Shown here piece by piece: positions 1 to 10,595 of a stretch of 64,000 nt of DNA. The notes beneath the pieces are model-generated. The model saw only the letters and a list, made by a program, of their open reading frames with translations, was not told the origin of the DNA and ran no database searches. Both the position numbers and the translations under genes were made by a program. Position 1 is the first letter of the stretch, and every line of letters begins with the position of its first letter. Source of the DNA: Phytopythium helicoides (taxonomy: Eukaryota > Oomycota > Peronosporomycetes > Pythiales > Pythiaceae); the NCBI GenBank assembly GCA_024867545.1, contig JANFNE010000018.1, positions 806,001-870,000 of the forward strand. Reading direction: 5' to 3'.

Positions 1-3000
1 CCATACCCTCGACACTGGCGCAAACATGCTCATTTGACACGCGAAATCGGTCGAAGCGCAACACAAGTGCCTCAGACGACATGCGGTGAGGTGGCATCTC
101 AAGGACGGCGTCTTCCAGCTGCACATCCACGAGTGGGAACATGGAGACGACGTCCGACCCGAGGAAGTTCGTTTCACTGCGATTGCTTGCACGAGTCTCG
201 CCACTGCTGTACGCACTTCGACCGCTTTGAGCTCGTGAGTATCCCCGACGGCTACTTCCGCCACTGCTCCGCAAGGGAGAAGTGCCACCAACACTCCCAC
301 TTGTACTTTGTGGTCCACCGCTACTGCTTGCACCACCGTCGCTGCGCGTTCGCAAAGAGTGTGGGCCGATCCCGAGTCCTGCGAGCTGGAAGTCTCCTTC
401 CCAGGTCATCTCTGAGCGCTCCCCAGCCCACACATCAACGATAGTCTCAAGCAATATCCCCCTCAGCAAGTAATTGCGCATGTCATCGATAAAACTGTAG
501 AGGAAACGAATACGCGGCGCCTTCAGGCGCAACGAGTAGCGGCTACTGTATCCAGGGTGCCACGCTTGCTGGATATTATCTGCTCCGTAAAACTGGGCAG
601 CAAACGAAAAAACTGCGGGGACGCGATCGATGGTATCCAGGATCTCCTCAATCGTCGGTATATGGCCCACAGGTGCTGGCAAGACGCTCGAGCTTGCTGC
701 CTTAAATCCGCCAGGTGAGTCACCGTGAGAAATTATTTCGCGCAGATTTTTGTCGGAAAAAGTCGCATCACAAATCTTCAGTGAGCTCAAGTATGCGTAG
801 ATACTGAAGAACCGCGGGAAACGCTGCATCGAGCAGCAAAAGCGCTGGGCAGTCAGAATTGCAAAAAGTGTCGAAGAAGACGAGGACGCTGGAGACATTG
901 ACGCTGATGGGTGCTGGCTGTTTGAATTGTCAAGGTGCATATATAGCGACAGACCATCCACATGAATGCGCAGCTGGAGTGATGCTGGTAGTACTCCATC
1001 TTCGCCATCCACATTATCTTGATCCTTCTCCTCACTCAGATGGGTAAACGCATCCTTGTCTTGACCACCCATGTTGTCCAGGAACGATGTGGACATCCAT
1101 GCACCAAGCTTCTTTGAGAAAGTTCCTGATTCGTGGGTCTTCGAGCTATCCGGCGTACCCCAAACCTCATCTGGCTCGGCAGAAAGCAGGTCGTCTTCTG
1201 CTTTGTTCTCGTCTTCAGCGACAAGGTCTTGCAGGGTTGTTCCAGCAAGGATATGGTGAACCCGCATATTCTGCTGCTTGCTCTCCACCGGTAAGTTAAT
1301 TGGGTTCTTGCCCAATTTGTCCTCGTTGTCACGTCGAAAGAAGAAGACGATAATCTCAGCGAAGGTTGCTTGGTAAACATTGATTGTCAAGACTTGGAGA
1401 CTGACGTCGACAGAGAGCGGGGTCAGCAGAGTGTCTTGCCAAATCGAATACTCGCCAGTATTATTGCCCCTTCCGTGGCTGATATCTTTCCACAACGTCT
1501 GGTCCTTCGGGAGGACGGCATCACTTGCGATGCTAGTGATTTCCACATCAATCAATTGTTCTTTTGCCGTTGGCAAGCTATCTCCAGCAGCCTGGGAGTC
1601 AAGTTGGACCTCACGAGAAGCTTCGTCATCCAAAGTGCCATCCGTGGGGCTTCCAGACTTCATCAAATATCTCAATGAAGCATGCCTGCCACCGTCAACA
1701 TCTGCAGGCATTGGATTTGCCAAAGCAAATAAAAGCTCTTCAAGCGAGAACGTGCCGAGTGCAAACTCGAGCCTCCGATCGAACGAACGTACGGTCAGGT
1801 GCGTGCGGATATCAGCAGCTCGTGCACGCACAATTTTTCCTGGGATATCCGTTGCCTCCCCAAGTTGTAGCTTTACAGTCACATCTCCGACGACGAATTC
1901 GAGCTGGCAGATAACCCGCTTCCAGAGTTTGAGTAGATCAGCATCGTCAGCATCCTTTCTCGCTGTATCAGGTTTCGTCGGTTCCTCATGTACTTCAGAT
2001 TGTTCGTCTGAGTACTCACTGCCTTCATTGCTGTCGCCAATAAGCTCCAAGCGCTGTTTGAACGACAGCGATCTGGAGGAAGACCCACCAGAGACTTCAG
2101 TGCCGAACACAGTTGAGTCACGACGAGATGATAACGCTCTACGAAGACCTCGCGAGGGCGTGGGGCTCGCCTGATTTGCTGATTGCCCAACGTAGATACT
2201 CGCACCGTCTCCGATATCTTGCATTAGGGTAGTTGCCACACCGCGACTTGCGTCCATAATCAATCGACGCTGCGCGTGGGCTGCGAAGTCGGACCCAAAC
2301 GAAGACAACAGCCTCATTAGCGCACGAAAACTGGATGCCGAAAGGTTCAGATGGACACTTTCGACTCCACCGAAAAGCTTTAGCAATGGGATCCCCGGGT
2401 CATCAGGCGCAACACTTGTGTGAAAGCTGAAAGTCAACGATGTCTTCTCGAGCAGATGACGCCATGAAGAATCTGTAATTCGCCTTTGTACCCTGGATGA
2501 AGAAGGCGGAGACATTTTCGGAGCTGTGAAGCTTACGAAAAACGGATGGTTGTCGCGGTCGTTGCCCAGAATCTGAACTTCAATACCGGATATGCTGAAC
2601 TCGAGCGTGTCGTAGAGGTTGTTATCGTTCTTGCCGTTTGTAGTCTCGAGTGGATGCTTGGTCGCGGCTTGTAAGTGACCCAAGAAAACGAGCAGACTAA
2701 CCTCTTTCCCCGGTGCCGGGCCAACACTCGAGCCCAAGCTTGGTGACTCAACAACATTGATAAGTGGCGAAATGACATCTAATCGAAGCTCGATCCTAGT
2801 ACGGCGAGCCAGAGCATCATTAAGCTGCGCGGCACTGTACCGCTGGAGGCTTTGCGCTCGTTTCCACGCTGTCTGCTCGATACCAGAAAGATCGACATTG
2901 ACTGGGCGAGAGAATACCGACACGACATCTAGCAAAAAGAGCAAGTTAGCGTTGCACTTGATGGCTTGTGTCACCAGTGAAACACGCAACACGGATGACG

Positions 3001-6000
3001 GAGTAGTTGGAGACACGGACGTAGTACGCGGTCGAAGTTTGGGCGGACTTCGAACGCTACCGTCTTCGTCGTCGTCCATGAGCAAATCGTCTTGTGGACG
3101 CTCGGCCTCGACACTAAGCGAGATGAGAGGCAGCTCACGCTCGCATTCACGCAGCCGCACACTACTCATTTGCTTGTGCGTGTCGACTGGATGGTACTGC
3201 AAAATTTCATCCATTCCCATTCGCTCCAGGAAAAAATCTGTGCTGTTAACACCGATTCGGCGCTGATTACGCCGACTCCGACGTCCCATTTTCCCCGCAT
3301 CGCTAGAGAGCGACGGGGCCTTGTGCTGACAAAAGTAGGCATCGCGCAACTGCAATCCCATTTCGACACTGGTCGGGCGGACAAGGAACTGGATCTGTGC
3401 ATCATCAAAAGATGCAATCAAGTATGCACTACTGCTTGCAATTCGTCGGCTCATCGTCGATTCTTGATCAGGACGAACCAATGGGGAATCACGAGCAAGC
3501 GGTACATCTTCGAGGCTTAAAGCAAAGCCCGCCTTTGACAGGTGAAGCTGAAAGCGGTACCAAATGTGTTGTTGGCTCTCTGCCTGCCGCTTCCGCATCT
3601 GTCTGCGTCGACGCTGAGGCGTCATGGCTGCCGCTGGCGTCTCGCTTCCGCTATCACTGGGGATGGAGCTACGCGATTCACTGTCGTCATCATTGCCTTC
3701 GCTGTCATCTGCTTCGACGTTACTCAGGTCGCCGCGTTTGTCCGGATGGAAATCAATAGCATCGTATAGCTCCTTTGTATCCTGATCGCTCCACTTCACA
3801 TCATCCGTCGTCAAAGAAGCCGGGGAAGACGCCACTGGCGATTTCGTACTTGCATCCGCTTCAATAGTGTCGCTTGAGGTACTACCTGGACCAGACCGAG
3901 TGCCATCTGATCCTGACTTTGATGGCACTTCCCCCGGTCCTGAACTCGACAAGCTCGGCGGGGGGTCTTGTGGGGTCCATGACGGGGTACCTGTCGGTGC
4001 TGCAGTGGCTCCACCAACTCCGGGAACAAGCCAGCTCGCATAAGCCCACAACCGCGAGCTCGCAGGGACATTGGCATCTGCGGCATTCTCAGTGATGCTG
4101 CCCGACTCTTTTGTTGTTGCCTTCTTTTTCTCGCTTTCGTCTTGTGCCTTGAGACGCGCAATTTCCTTCTTCACACCATGACGCAGCTTCACAAGGTCCT
4201 TAACATCAATGGCAACTTCCAGCTCATCAAGCTCCGCACTTGCAGCATCTTTAGAAAGAGTGATGACATCTGGAGACACCAAGCGAGCCAAAAGAGTGCT
4301 GATGCTGGCAGCGGTGTTGCTTGTGCTTGCTGCAAGCGGTCCGAGTGTCGTCAATGCATACAGCTCCCGGTATCTCTGGTGCTGATCCTGAACACGTCGT
4401 ACCTGCTCCCAGTCGACGCGCGCTAATCGCTCGCGGACATCTAACAGGATTGCACCAATTGCGTAACGCCACCAAGCGCGCGGATCATCATGAACAGAAA
4501 CTCGATTCGGGCGGAGCGTCAGGTACCGAGTTTGTCGTTTCTTCACCGTCAGGAAGGAAACTAGAGACAGCGCGCTCAAATACTGTTGGCGACGCAACGA
4601 TATGCTGATGTCATCCACAGTAGCTAATGCGTCGATGTACGTGCTCTTCTCGTCCATCACGTGCACAACAGCCTCACGATAGCGCTCGACACAGGCAGAG
4701 ACTCGGTCGACTTGACGCGGTGACCACTGCAAGCAACTGGCGAGCGCCTGCTTGAATTGTTCGAGTGACGGGATCGCATCTTCCTCTTCGACCAACTCGC
4801 GAGCGACAGACCACGCCTCGGAAAAGACAAACCCTAGCGTGTACTTGCGTCCTCCTGCAAGGCGCGGCATGGAAGCCACGAACTCACGCCAAGCATCGTC
4901 TCCAATCGCGTCAATCGTGTCTACCAACCATGGTGTGCCCAGCCGAGACAGAACGCGCTGGCTCAGCTCCTGATGAGTCAGTGGCAGCTTGGCATTGCCG
5001 TCATTGATCGTCAGCTTCATAGACACCGTTAGTGGCTGGATCAGGTAGTCGCTGAAACGGAAGATAATAGGAAGCATGGGCTGAGCCGCCTCACTGTTGA
5101 CCACCGACGATGGTGGAGGCGTTTGGGACGGCGGAGGAGGCAGCAGCGGTTGGGGTTGTGACGAAGATGACGGTGGTGGAGACGGCAACGACAAGTAAGA
5201 CGATGTGGCAGACGATGAAGAAGACGGCGGGGTTGGCACCGACTCCGCCACAGCAGTGGTGTTGACAAAGAAATTCTGCTGCATGACCGTCGCGAACTCA
5301 TGGTTGTCGTCGAGCGCACTCTGCGGTACAGGTTCGAGTGCCATCGTCCAGTATACGCCAAACTTGTTGATATCCATCTTCTTTCGCAGAAAAGAAGCAG
5401 CAACAGGAGCGCCATCATCGGGCGCGCCGGACTTTGCGGCTGCCGCTGCCGCGCTTCGCACCACCATCGTGTAATTCCATCCCTCGTCCGCTGACTTGAT
5501 TATCAGCGACTCGAGCGTCACGCCAACGGCGTACGGGTGCTTCTCGTTTGAGCACGCGTCCTCCATGCGCACGTGCAGGTGCTGCACCTGCACTTGCAGG
5601 TTGTCTAGCGCCTTGATGAGCAGCTTTGCAAGAAAGCTCTGCGACCAGCCAGCTTGCTCCTGTCTGGCGTTCTTCTCATTGAGCTCGGAGGCCTTCTCGT
5701 AGGCGTCGAGCGTGGCGCGCTTGCGCTGGAGAGTCTGCAAGCGCAGCTTCGCCGCGCGCTTCGCCTCCTCCTCGAGCTCTTCGGGTGTTTGCGCGCTCGT
5801 TCCTCGTCCTCCGTCCACGACGCGCAGCAGCAGGCTGATTGCCTCGATGTCGACGCGGATGGGCTCGTTGGCCAGGTTGGCCCACGGCAAGTCGATGCGC
5901 AGCTTGTGCAGCGTCCCCTTGACGAGCTGCAACTGCGCTGGCAGCGGGAACGCGTCGGGCTGCAGCTCGAGTGCGTCCACCTCGATCTTGCCGTTCCATA

Positions 6001-6091
6001 CGCTGATGCGCAGCGCGTCCGGGTCGATGTTCTTGACGTACGCGCCAAGCACGGCGTCCAGCACCACGTGCACGTAGCGCTGGAAGAACAT
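1..6091 (-). CDS. VPS13/chorein-like lipid-transfer protein, 5' part (3' end beyond window)
   Basis: A single uninterrupted minus-strand frame runs from the ATG at 6091 to the left edge, at least 2030 codons, with no intron visible. The start is convincing: MFFQRYVHVVLDAVLGAY followed by VWNGKIEVDALELQPDAF and a TLHKLRIDLPWANLANEPIRV-type stretch is the classic chorein N-terminal block of VPS13 proteins, which form a lipid channel at membrane contact sites. Residues about 120-170 are charged and helical (EELEEEAKRAAKLRLQTLQR), like the early VPS13 region. A Ser/Pro low-complexity insert lies near residues 270-310, and acidic/serine-rich linkers near 650-800. The C-terminal VPS13 adaptor, DUF1162 and ATG2_C-like parts would be outside the window, so VPS13 versus another chorein-repeat protein cannot be settled. 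The gene is divergent from the SEC20-like gene across about 300 bp. Confidence 0.88.
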   Translation of the reverse strand, partial: MFFQRYVHVVLDAVLGAYVKNIDPDALRISVWNGKIEVDALELQPDAFPLPAQLQLVKGTLHKLRIDLPWANLANEPIRVDIEAISLLLRVVDGGRGTSAQTPEELEEEAKRAAKLRLQTLQRKRATLDAYEKASELNEKNARQEQAGWSQSFLAKLLIKALDNLQVQVQHLHVRMEDACSNEKHPYAVGVTLESLIIKSADEGWNYTMVVRSAAAAAAKSGAPDDGAPVAASFLRKKMDINKFGVYWTMALEPVPQSALDDNHEFATVMQQNFFVNTTAVAESVPTPPSSSSSATSSYLSLPSPPPSSSSQPQPLLPPPPSQTPPPSSVVNSEAAQPMLPIIFRFSDYLIQPLTVSMKLTINDGNAKLPLTHQELSQRVLSRLGTPWLVDTIDAIGDDAWREFVASMPRLAGGRKYTLGFVFSEAWSVARELVEEEDAIPSLEQFKQALASCLQWSPRQVDRVSACVERYREAVVHVMDEKSTYIDALATVDDISISLRRQQYLSALSLVSFLTVKKRQTRYLTLRPNRVSVHDDPRAWWRYAIGAILLDVRERLARVDWEQVRRVQDQHQRYRELYALTTLGPLAASTSNTAASISTLLARLVSPDVITLSKDAASAELDELEVAIDVKDLVKLRHGVKKEIARLKAQDESEKKKATTKESGSITENAADANVPASSRLWAYASWLVPGVGGATAAPTGTPSWTPQDPPPSLSSSGPGEVPSKSGSDGTRSGPGSTSSDTIEADASTKSPVASSPASLTTDDVKWSDQDTKELYDAIDFHPDKRGDLSNVEADDSEGNDDDSESRSSIPSDSGSETPAAAMTPQRRRRQMRKRQAESQQHIWYRFQLHLSKAGFALSLEDVPLARDSPLVRPDQESTMSRRIASSSAYLIASFDDAQIQFLVRPTSVEMGLQLRDAYFCQHKAPSLSSDAGKMGRRSRRNQRRIGVNSTDFFLERMGMDEILQYHPVDTHKQMSSVRLRECERELPLISLSVEAERPQDDLLMDDDEDGSVRSPPKLRPRTTSVSPTTPSSVLRVSLVTQAIKCNANLLFLLDVVSVFSRPVNVDLSGIEQTAWKRAQSLQRYSAAQLNDALARRTRIELRLDVISPLINVVESPSLGSSVGPAPGKEVSLLVFLGHLQAATKHPLETTNGKNDNNLYDTLEFSISGIEVQILGNDRDNHPFFVSFTAPKMSPPSSSRVQRRITDSSWRHLLEKTSLTFSFHTSVAPDDPGIPLLKLFGGVESVHLNLSASSFRALMRLLSSFGSDFAAHAQRRLIMDASRGVATTLMQDIGDGASIYVGQSANQASPTPSRGLRRALSSRRDSTVFGTEVSGGSSSRSLSFKQRLELIGDSNEGSEYSDEQSEVHEEPTKPDTARKDADDADLLKLWKRVICQLEFVVGDVTVKLQLGEATDIPGKIVRARAADIRTHLTVRSFDRRLEFALGTFSLEELLFALANPMPADVDGGRHASLRYLMKSGSPTDGTLDDEASREVQLDSQAAGDSLPTAKEQLIDVEITSIASDAVLPKDQTLWKDISHGRGNNTGEYSIWQDTLLTPLSVDVSLQVLTINVYQATFAEIIVFFFRRDNEDKLGKNPINLPVESKQQNMRVHHILAGTTLQDLVAEDENKAEDDLLSAEPDEVWGTPDSSKTHESGTFSKKLGAWMSTSFLDNMGGQDKDAFTHLSEEKDQDNVDGEDGVLPASLQLRIHVDGLSLYMHLDNSNSQHPSASMSPASSSSSTLFAILTAQRFCCSMQRFPRFFSIYAYLSSLKICDATFSDKNLREIISHGDSPGGFKAASSSVLPAPVGHIPTIEEILDTIDRVPAVFSFAAQFYGADNIQQAWHPGYSSRYSLRLKAPRIRFLYSFIDDMRNYLLRGILLETIVDVWAGERSEMTWEGDFQLAGLGIGPHSLRTRSDGGASSSGGPQSTSGSVGGTSPLRSSGGSSRRGYSRAQSGRSAYSSGETRASNRSETNFLGSDVVSMFPLVDVQLEDAVLEMPPHRMSSEALVLRFDRFRVSNEHVCASVEGM

Positions 6092-6395
6092 GGCGCCGCC
6101 GGGAGCGCGCGAGCGCCGGCCACCAGCAGGGCGGACTTTCTCCCTCCCGCGGCGGCTTCTTTCCTCGTTTGATGGGCAACCTTCGAAATCCGCGCCGTCA
6201 GTTTCCCTACTGATATTATAGTATTTACTGTGATAGCACCATACAAATATTTCGTTGAGATAATATGATGTTGCCACACCATCTATGGGTGCCTACATGT
6301 TGACAATTTGCGCAGATAGACTCATTTACGCTAAACAAGTGCATGTAGCTTTGCGGCGATCTCTGTCTGACTGACACTTCCAATAACGCGAGGAA
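6092..6395. promoter_or_regulatory. Divergent intergenic region (VPS13-like / SEC20-like)
   Basis: A 304-bp gap separates two outward-facing starts and must hold both 5' UTRs and promoters. The middle is AT-rich compared with the flanking coding DNA (about 6210-6300). I see no convincing initiator-consensus match or other defined element. Confidence 0.4.
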
Positions 6396-7303
6396 ATGGC
6401 CGAGGAGGTGGCGACGCCGATGGAGGCGCTGGAGGCGGCAGCGGGCGCGCTGGACAGCGTGCGGCGCTTCGTGGCGCTGGGCGTCGAGCGTGGGGACGGT
6501 GTGCGGCCCAAGCTTGCGTTCTCCGAGGACGAGGAGCTCGCGCTGGAGGACAAGGTGGGCGGCGCCATTCGCGAGTACGAGCGCGCGGTCGAGCGCGCGT
6601 GCGAGTGGGTGCGGGAGGGCCAGGCGCGCGACAGCGAGGCGCTCGAGGAGGTGGTGGAGCGCCACGAGCAGCAGTTGAAGCGGCGGACGGTCGAGTGCCG
6701 CAAGGTGAGGGCGTTCAAGCGGCGACAGCGATGGAAAGGAGACTCATTACTCTGGCGAACGCAGCTCCTCGTCATGTACAGGCAACGTGCTAAGATGGAA
6801 AGGATGGAGCGTGCGCGTGGAAGCCTTATGGAAGGCGCACCGAGCAGCAAGAAGGGAGCGAGGTGAGCTTTGGTGGCGATGAGACCTTGGTCGGTGTTGC
6901 TCACAATATGTGGGGAATGGCAGCAACAATGCTAGCTCAGCGTCGGCGGGGGATGTGACAGCCGCGCTCAAGCGCACCAAGGACGCCATGGCGCAGGAAA
7001 TAGAGCGCGTGGCGTCTGTGGCCAAGGTGCTAGGTGCGTCTATCATCCTTCTGCATCCCCAGACATCACTGAAGCAAGCGACTGACACGTGGCGGGTCGA
7101 AAGACGACGGGCGACTGAGTCTGCAGAGCTCGCACGCCGAGTTCAGTGGTGTGAACGCCGAGATCGCGAGCGTTCGTCGGCGGCTCAAGGCGCTGCAGTG
7201 GCAAGCCCAGCAGGACCGGATGTGGATCGGCGCGGGCATCACTGTGCTCGCTGCCACGGTGCTCTTCATCGTCTATGAGCGCACGGGACTGCTATTTATC
7301 TAG
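6396..7303 (+). CDS. SEC20-like SNARE, four exons
   Basis: Four exons join in phase: 6396-6704, 6795-6862, 6924-7033 and 7104-7303, giving about 228 residues. Introns are 60-90 bp with GTGAGG, GTGAGC and GTGCGT donors and AG acceptors. The N-terminal half is acidic and helical. The third exon encodes a block (LKRTKDAMAQEIERV) resembling the SEC20/BNIP1 SNARE helix, running into VLDDGRLSLQSSHAEFSGVN. The C-terminus is a tail anchor, QQDRMWIGAGITVLAATVLF, followed by a short YERTGLLFI tail. SEC20 is a Q-SNARE of the ER for Golgi-to-ER retrograde vesicles. The assignment rests on SNARE-helix pattern, tail anchor and length, since SEC20 proteins are weakly conserved. The first intron acceptor (6794) was chosen because it keeps the frame open into exon 3. 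Confidence 0.68.
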
Positions 7304-7427
7304 ACTGGCTGGTCCGCTCAACGCGCGTCGACACAGAAGTTCATACAGCATGGTAAATCGTGCTTAGAGATTGAGTGTTGCTGCTGCAAGCACCATTTGG
7401 ACGAATTCAGACAAATACATTGACCAC

Positions 7428-8696
7428 CTAGACGTTCAGCGTCTTCTCGTAGTCCTCGATGGACTTGAAGAGTGCACCGAAGTTGCCCTTACCGAAGCCG
7501 CCGCAGCCAGCGGCCTGCTCGAGGCGACCGTCGAAGCCCGGGTTCATGCAGCCGACACGCTCGATGATCTCAAAGAAGGCAGTCGCGCGGTCGCCAATGG
7601 GCTTGGTGAAGATCTGCAGCAGCACGCCCTGGTCGTCCTTGTCCACGAGCAGTCCGAGCTGCTCAATGAGCTCGTACTGACGCGGCGTGAGCGAGTCGCC
7701 GATGCGCTCGGGCATCTGCTCGTAGTACTTCTTGTTGGGGCGGGGCATGAACTCGAAGCCGCCGTACTTGCTGCGCTTGCGCATCTCGGCCAGCGTCTTG
7801 AAGATGTCGTTCGTCTTGAGCGCCATGTGCTGCAGTCCCGCACCGACGTTCTGCTCGAGGTACGTCTGGATTTGGCTCTTGCGCTTGGTGCCGAACGTCG
7901 GCTCGTTAATGGGGAGCAGCACCATTTGGTTGTTGCTCGCCAGCACCATCGAGTTGAGTCCCGAGTCGAGCGTGCCCACGTCTTCGGCCGTGAACTCGGA
8001 GAATTCGTGCATGCCCGTGAACTTCATGACGTACTGGACCGCCTCGCCGAGGTTGGGGACGTTGCCAACACAGTGGTCGAACCGGTCGATGCCAATGTCC
8101 TCGACGTCGTACGAGCTGCCGTCCTCCTGAACCATGGGCTCGTAGCCGGGCACGAATGCGCCGTCGTAGTCGCCCGACACGTAGCGCAGCACGACGTCGC
8201 CGTAGAAATGCACCTCGGCGATGACCGTTGACTTGCCCGTGGCCTTGTCCGTGAGTGTCTGCGGCGCGAGCACGCTGATGGCGCCGTTGGCCACCGACAC
8301 GTTGTACGCCTCGGTGGCGTCGCCCACGCGGATGCCCATGGCGCGCACCGCGATTCCATGCTTCTTGACGAAGTCGAACGCGGCCGCGGGGTTGTATCCC
8401 GGCAGCGGGCTCACAGCGTCTGGCGCCTTGTCCGTCTCGAGCGGGTACGGCGCCGTGAAAACGAGCGTGACGTCGTTGCTGCGCGCTACGTAGCTGGCGC
8501 TTTGGTGGTTGTTGGTGGACTGGTCGGCCTTGGCGACGAGCGAGAGCCCAAGCCCGAAGGCGAAACGGCGGGACGCGTTGGTCGCGTCCAGGCAGTAAAA
8601 CTCGATGTGGTCGAACCGCTGGATGTCGAACTTGTCCGACATGGGGTTGTGGCGCACGAAGTTGGCGTTGCCCACGAGCTTGAAGGGCGCGGCCAT
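7428..8696 (-). CDS. HPD: 4-hydroxyphenylpyruvate dioxygenase, copy 1
   Basis: Intact single-exon gene. HPPD is the Fe(II) enzyme that turns 4-hydroxyphenylpyruvate into homogentisate in tyrosine breakdown. Two VOC (glyoxalase-fold) domains are present. The metal ligands sit in RFDHCVGNVP, AGLQHMALKTND and FFEIIERVG, and the C-terminal GGFGKGNFGALF is the typical closing helix. The protein differs from copy 2 (plus strand, 15.6 kb away) at only about ten positions over the shared region. I start at MAAPFKLVGN because copy 2 starts at the equivalent point. The frame stays open upstream to an ATG at 8951, adding 85 basic, Ser/Thr-rich residues that resemble a mitochondrial presequence. That extension contains a 12-nt tandem repeat (about 8719-8760) encoding repeated AFAS. 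The gene converges with the SEC20-like gene, whose stop is 124 bp away. Confidence 0.95.
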   Translation of the reverse strand: MAAPFKLVGNANFVRHNPMSDKFDIQRFDHIEFYCLDATNASRRFAFGLGLSLVAKADQSTNNHQSASYVARSNDVTLVFTAPYPLETDKAPDAVSPLPGYNPAAAFDFVKKHGIAVRAMGIRVGDATEAYNVSVANGAISVLAPQTLTDKATGKSTVIAEVHFYGDVVLRYVSGDYDGAFVPGYEPMVQEDGSSYDVEDIGIDRFDHCVGNVPNLGEAVQYVMKFTGMHEFSEFTAEDVGTLDSGLNSMVLASNNQMVLLPINEPTFGTKRKSQIQTYLEQNVGAGLQHMALKTNDIFKTLAEMRKRSKYGGFEFMPRPNKKYYEQMPERIGDSLTPRQYELIEQLGLLVDKDDQGVLLQIFTKPIGDRATAFFEIIERVGCMNPGFDGRLEQAAGCGGFGKGNFGALFKSIEDYEKTLNV

Positions 8697-8951
8697 GGCT
8701 GCTGCTGCTGCTGGCTGGGCGGAGGCGAAGGCGGAGGCGAAGGCGGAGGCGAAGGCGGAGCGGCGCAAGTTGCGGAATGAGCAGCCCGTCGCATGGCTCG
8801 CTTTCCGCTGGTGCTGCCGCGGACTGGCCAATGTATGGCGGAGGCGGCTTGACTTGCGCTGGGTATGGGAAGTTGAAGTCGTCTCGAAAGGCTGTTTAGA
8901 CGCGGAATTGAAGAGGCGGTGAGTCACTGAAACGAGGGACTGACGGATCAA

Positions 8952-9471
8952 GGCTGAACTTCAAGGTACCGTGCGATTCAACGAGTTCTACTGCTGCGCC
9001 AGTCAGCTTCAGTTGGCCACCACGCACGAATCGAAAGCAACGTCAACACCAGTATATCAAGCTCCTACTTTTTTTTTCTTTTCGTTTTTTCGCTTTTTAT
9101 CGTTCCGCCCGCCTCCTTCCGGTCGGCTTCGGTCTGCCGATGGGGCTTCTCAGAGCAGTTCTCTTCCTACTCCGGCGTCTCCATCGCTCCCGCCTCGCAC
9201 CTCGACCCAGAAGGAGAGCAGTTGTTGTCGTCTCCACTTGGTACAGTACTTGAAGCTGTCACCGCTTCAAGTTGCCGCTCCGTCCTTGTAAAAAAATGAG
9301 GACGAGCGGGCAGATCCACCGGCAATTGACTCGCGAGTTCCACATGCTCGCGGTCGTTCGCCCGCCACGTCCTCGCCACCTCGCCGCACAAAATCGTCCA
9401 AAAAATAACACCTCTGGCCTTGTGTACACTTCGCCCGACCTGTCAAACACCAACACAGCCGCTCGACGCGC
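8952..9471. other. Intergenic, 5' of HPPD copy 1
   Basis: No supportable gene lies between the start region of HPPD copy 1 and the stop of MYB-1, both minus strand. A pyrimidine-rich patch of T runs lies near 9068-9100. The interval should contain the HPPD1 promoter and the MYB-1 3' UTR. Confidence 0.4.
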
Positions 9472-10595
9472 CTAGTGCGTCGGGGCGAACTGCAGCACGC
9501 TAGGGTCGATCTTTGTCCGCAGCGGCGGGATCGCGAACGCAGAACCGCTCTGCGCCGCAATATTTAGAGGCGGCAGCCGGAAGGCGCCGCTCGCGGACCG
9601 GAATGCCCGCGTCGAGCACTCGTCGTCCGACATGTCACGCTCCGGCGACGGTGCGCGCGACGCCGGGAGCGGCAGCGGCACCTGGTGCTGCGCGTTCAGG
9701 AAGCTCATGCCCGAGATGGCGTTCAGCACGCGACCCTCGACGCCTGACACGCCGCGGAGCGGGCTCAGTTTGATCTCAGGCGTGTGGCGTCCCCGCCAGG
9801 CAGCCTCGCTGTGCTCCCACTCCATCTGCTGCTTGAGCTTGAAGTGGTAGTTGTCGTACTCGACACTCTCCTGCTTGATTTGGATTCGGGACATGTCAGC
9901 CATCTCGACGTCCGCGGGGGACGCAGGGACCACAACCATGCCGGCTTGGGATGGCCCGAAGTGAGGTTGTTGTGGCTGGAACTGCTGTTGTGGCTGTGGC
10001 TGGAACTGCTGCTGCTGTGGCTGGAACTGCTGCTGGTGGTGCTCCTGCTGCGCCTGCTGGAACGGCTGGGGCGACGGCGGTTCCTGCTTCATGCCCTCGA
10101 TGGACGCGAGCTCGGCGAGGCGGAAGAGCTCGCTGCGCTCATCGTTGACGCTTCCTGCGGCGGATCTCGCGGGGCTGGCGTCGTTTCCGCCGTAACAGCT
10201 CATCTCGTCGCTGGAGACGTACTCGATGGCCTTGAAGAGGTTGTCCTTGGCAGCGTCTGCGCTGTCGGCAGCCTGCTTGCGGCCCTTGTGGCGCAGTCCC
10301 CCTGCGCCACCTGCCGATCTTCTGTCGGTACTTTTGCGCGTGGGTCATGGTCTGGCGCGTGGTCTTGGTGCCGATGAAGGCCGCGATGACCTTCCACGGC
10401 CCCGCGGGGTACTTCTCCATGGCCTCGAGGAACTTCTCGTGCTCCTCCTGCGTCCACATCTTGAGCGGCTGCGCCTGCTTGGACGAGTACACGGTGGTGC
10501 CCTGCCTTGGCCTCCGTGGGCTTGATGCGGATCAGCTTGCCCTCGTTGGCCGTCATCTCGAACAGCTCCTTGCGCACGTTGGCCGAGATGGTCAT
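9472..10595 (-). CDS. One-repeat MYB transcription factor (MYB-1), two frame breaks
   Basis: Probable nuclear DNA-binding regulator of the SHAQKYF-like one-repeat MYB class. The N-terminus MTISANVRKELFEMTANEG matches the start of the other MYB genes here. It is followed by a MYB repeat, KMWTQEEHEKFLEAMEKYP, then GPWKVIAAFIGTKTTRQTM and THAQKYRQKI. The C-terminal part is Gln-rich (QQQFQPQ-type runs) with scattered acidic and Ser/Pro stretches, a plausible activation region. The frame is broken twice, each time by one apparent extra base in a C run of the plus strand (10298-10302 and 10500-10502). Removing both gives 373 residues and a continuous MYB domain. I read them as sequence errors. Real pseudogenisation is possible but less likely, because conservation continues on both sides. 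Confidence 0.82.

Noticed and set aside
34..6172. Plus-strand frames up to about 260 codons in the left 6 kb
   Set aside because: All lie opposite the uninterrupted chorein/VPS13-like coding frame.
7371..8231. Long plus-strand frame (286 codons) opposite HPPD copy 1
   Set aside because: It is antisense to a clearly conserved enzyme, and the third-position GC bias of the real gene explains its openness. The same shadow appears opposite HPPD copy 2.
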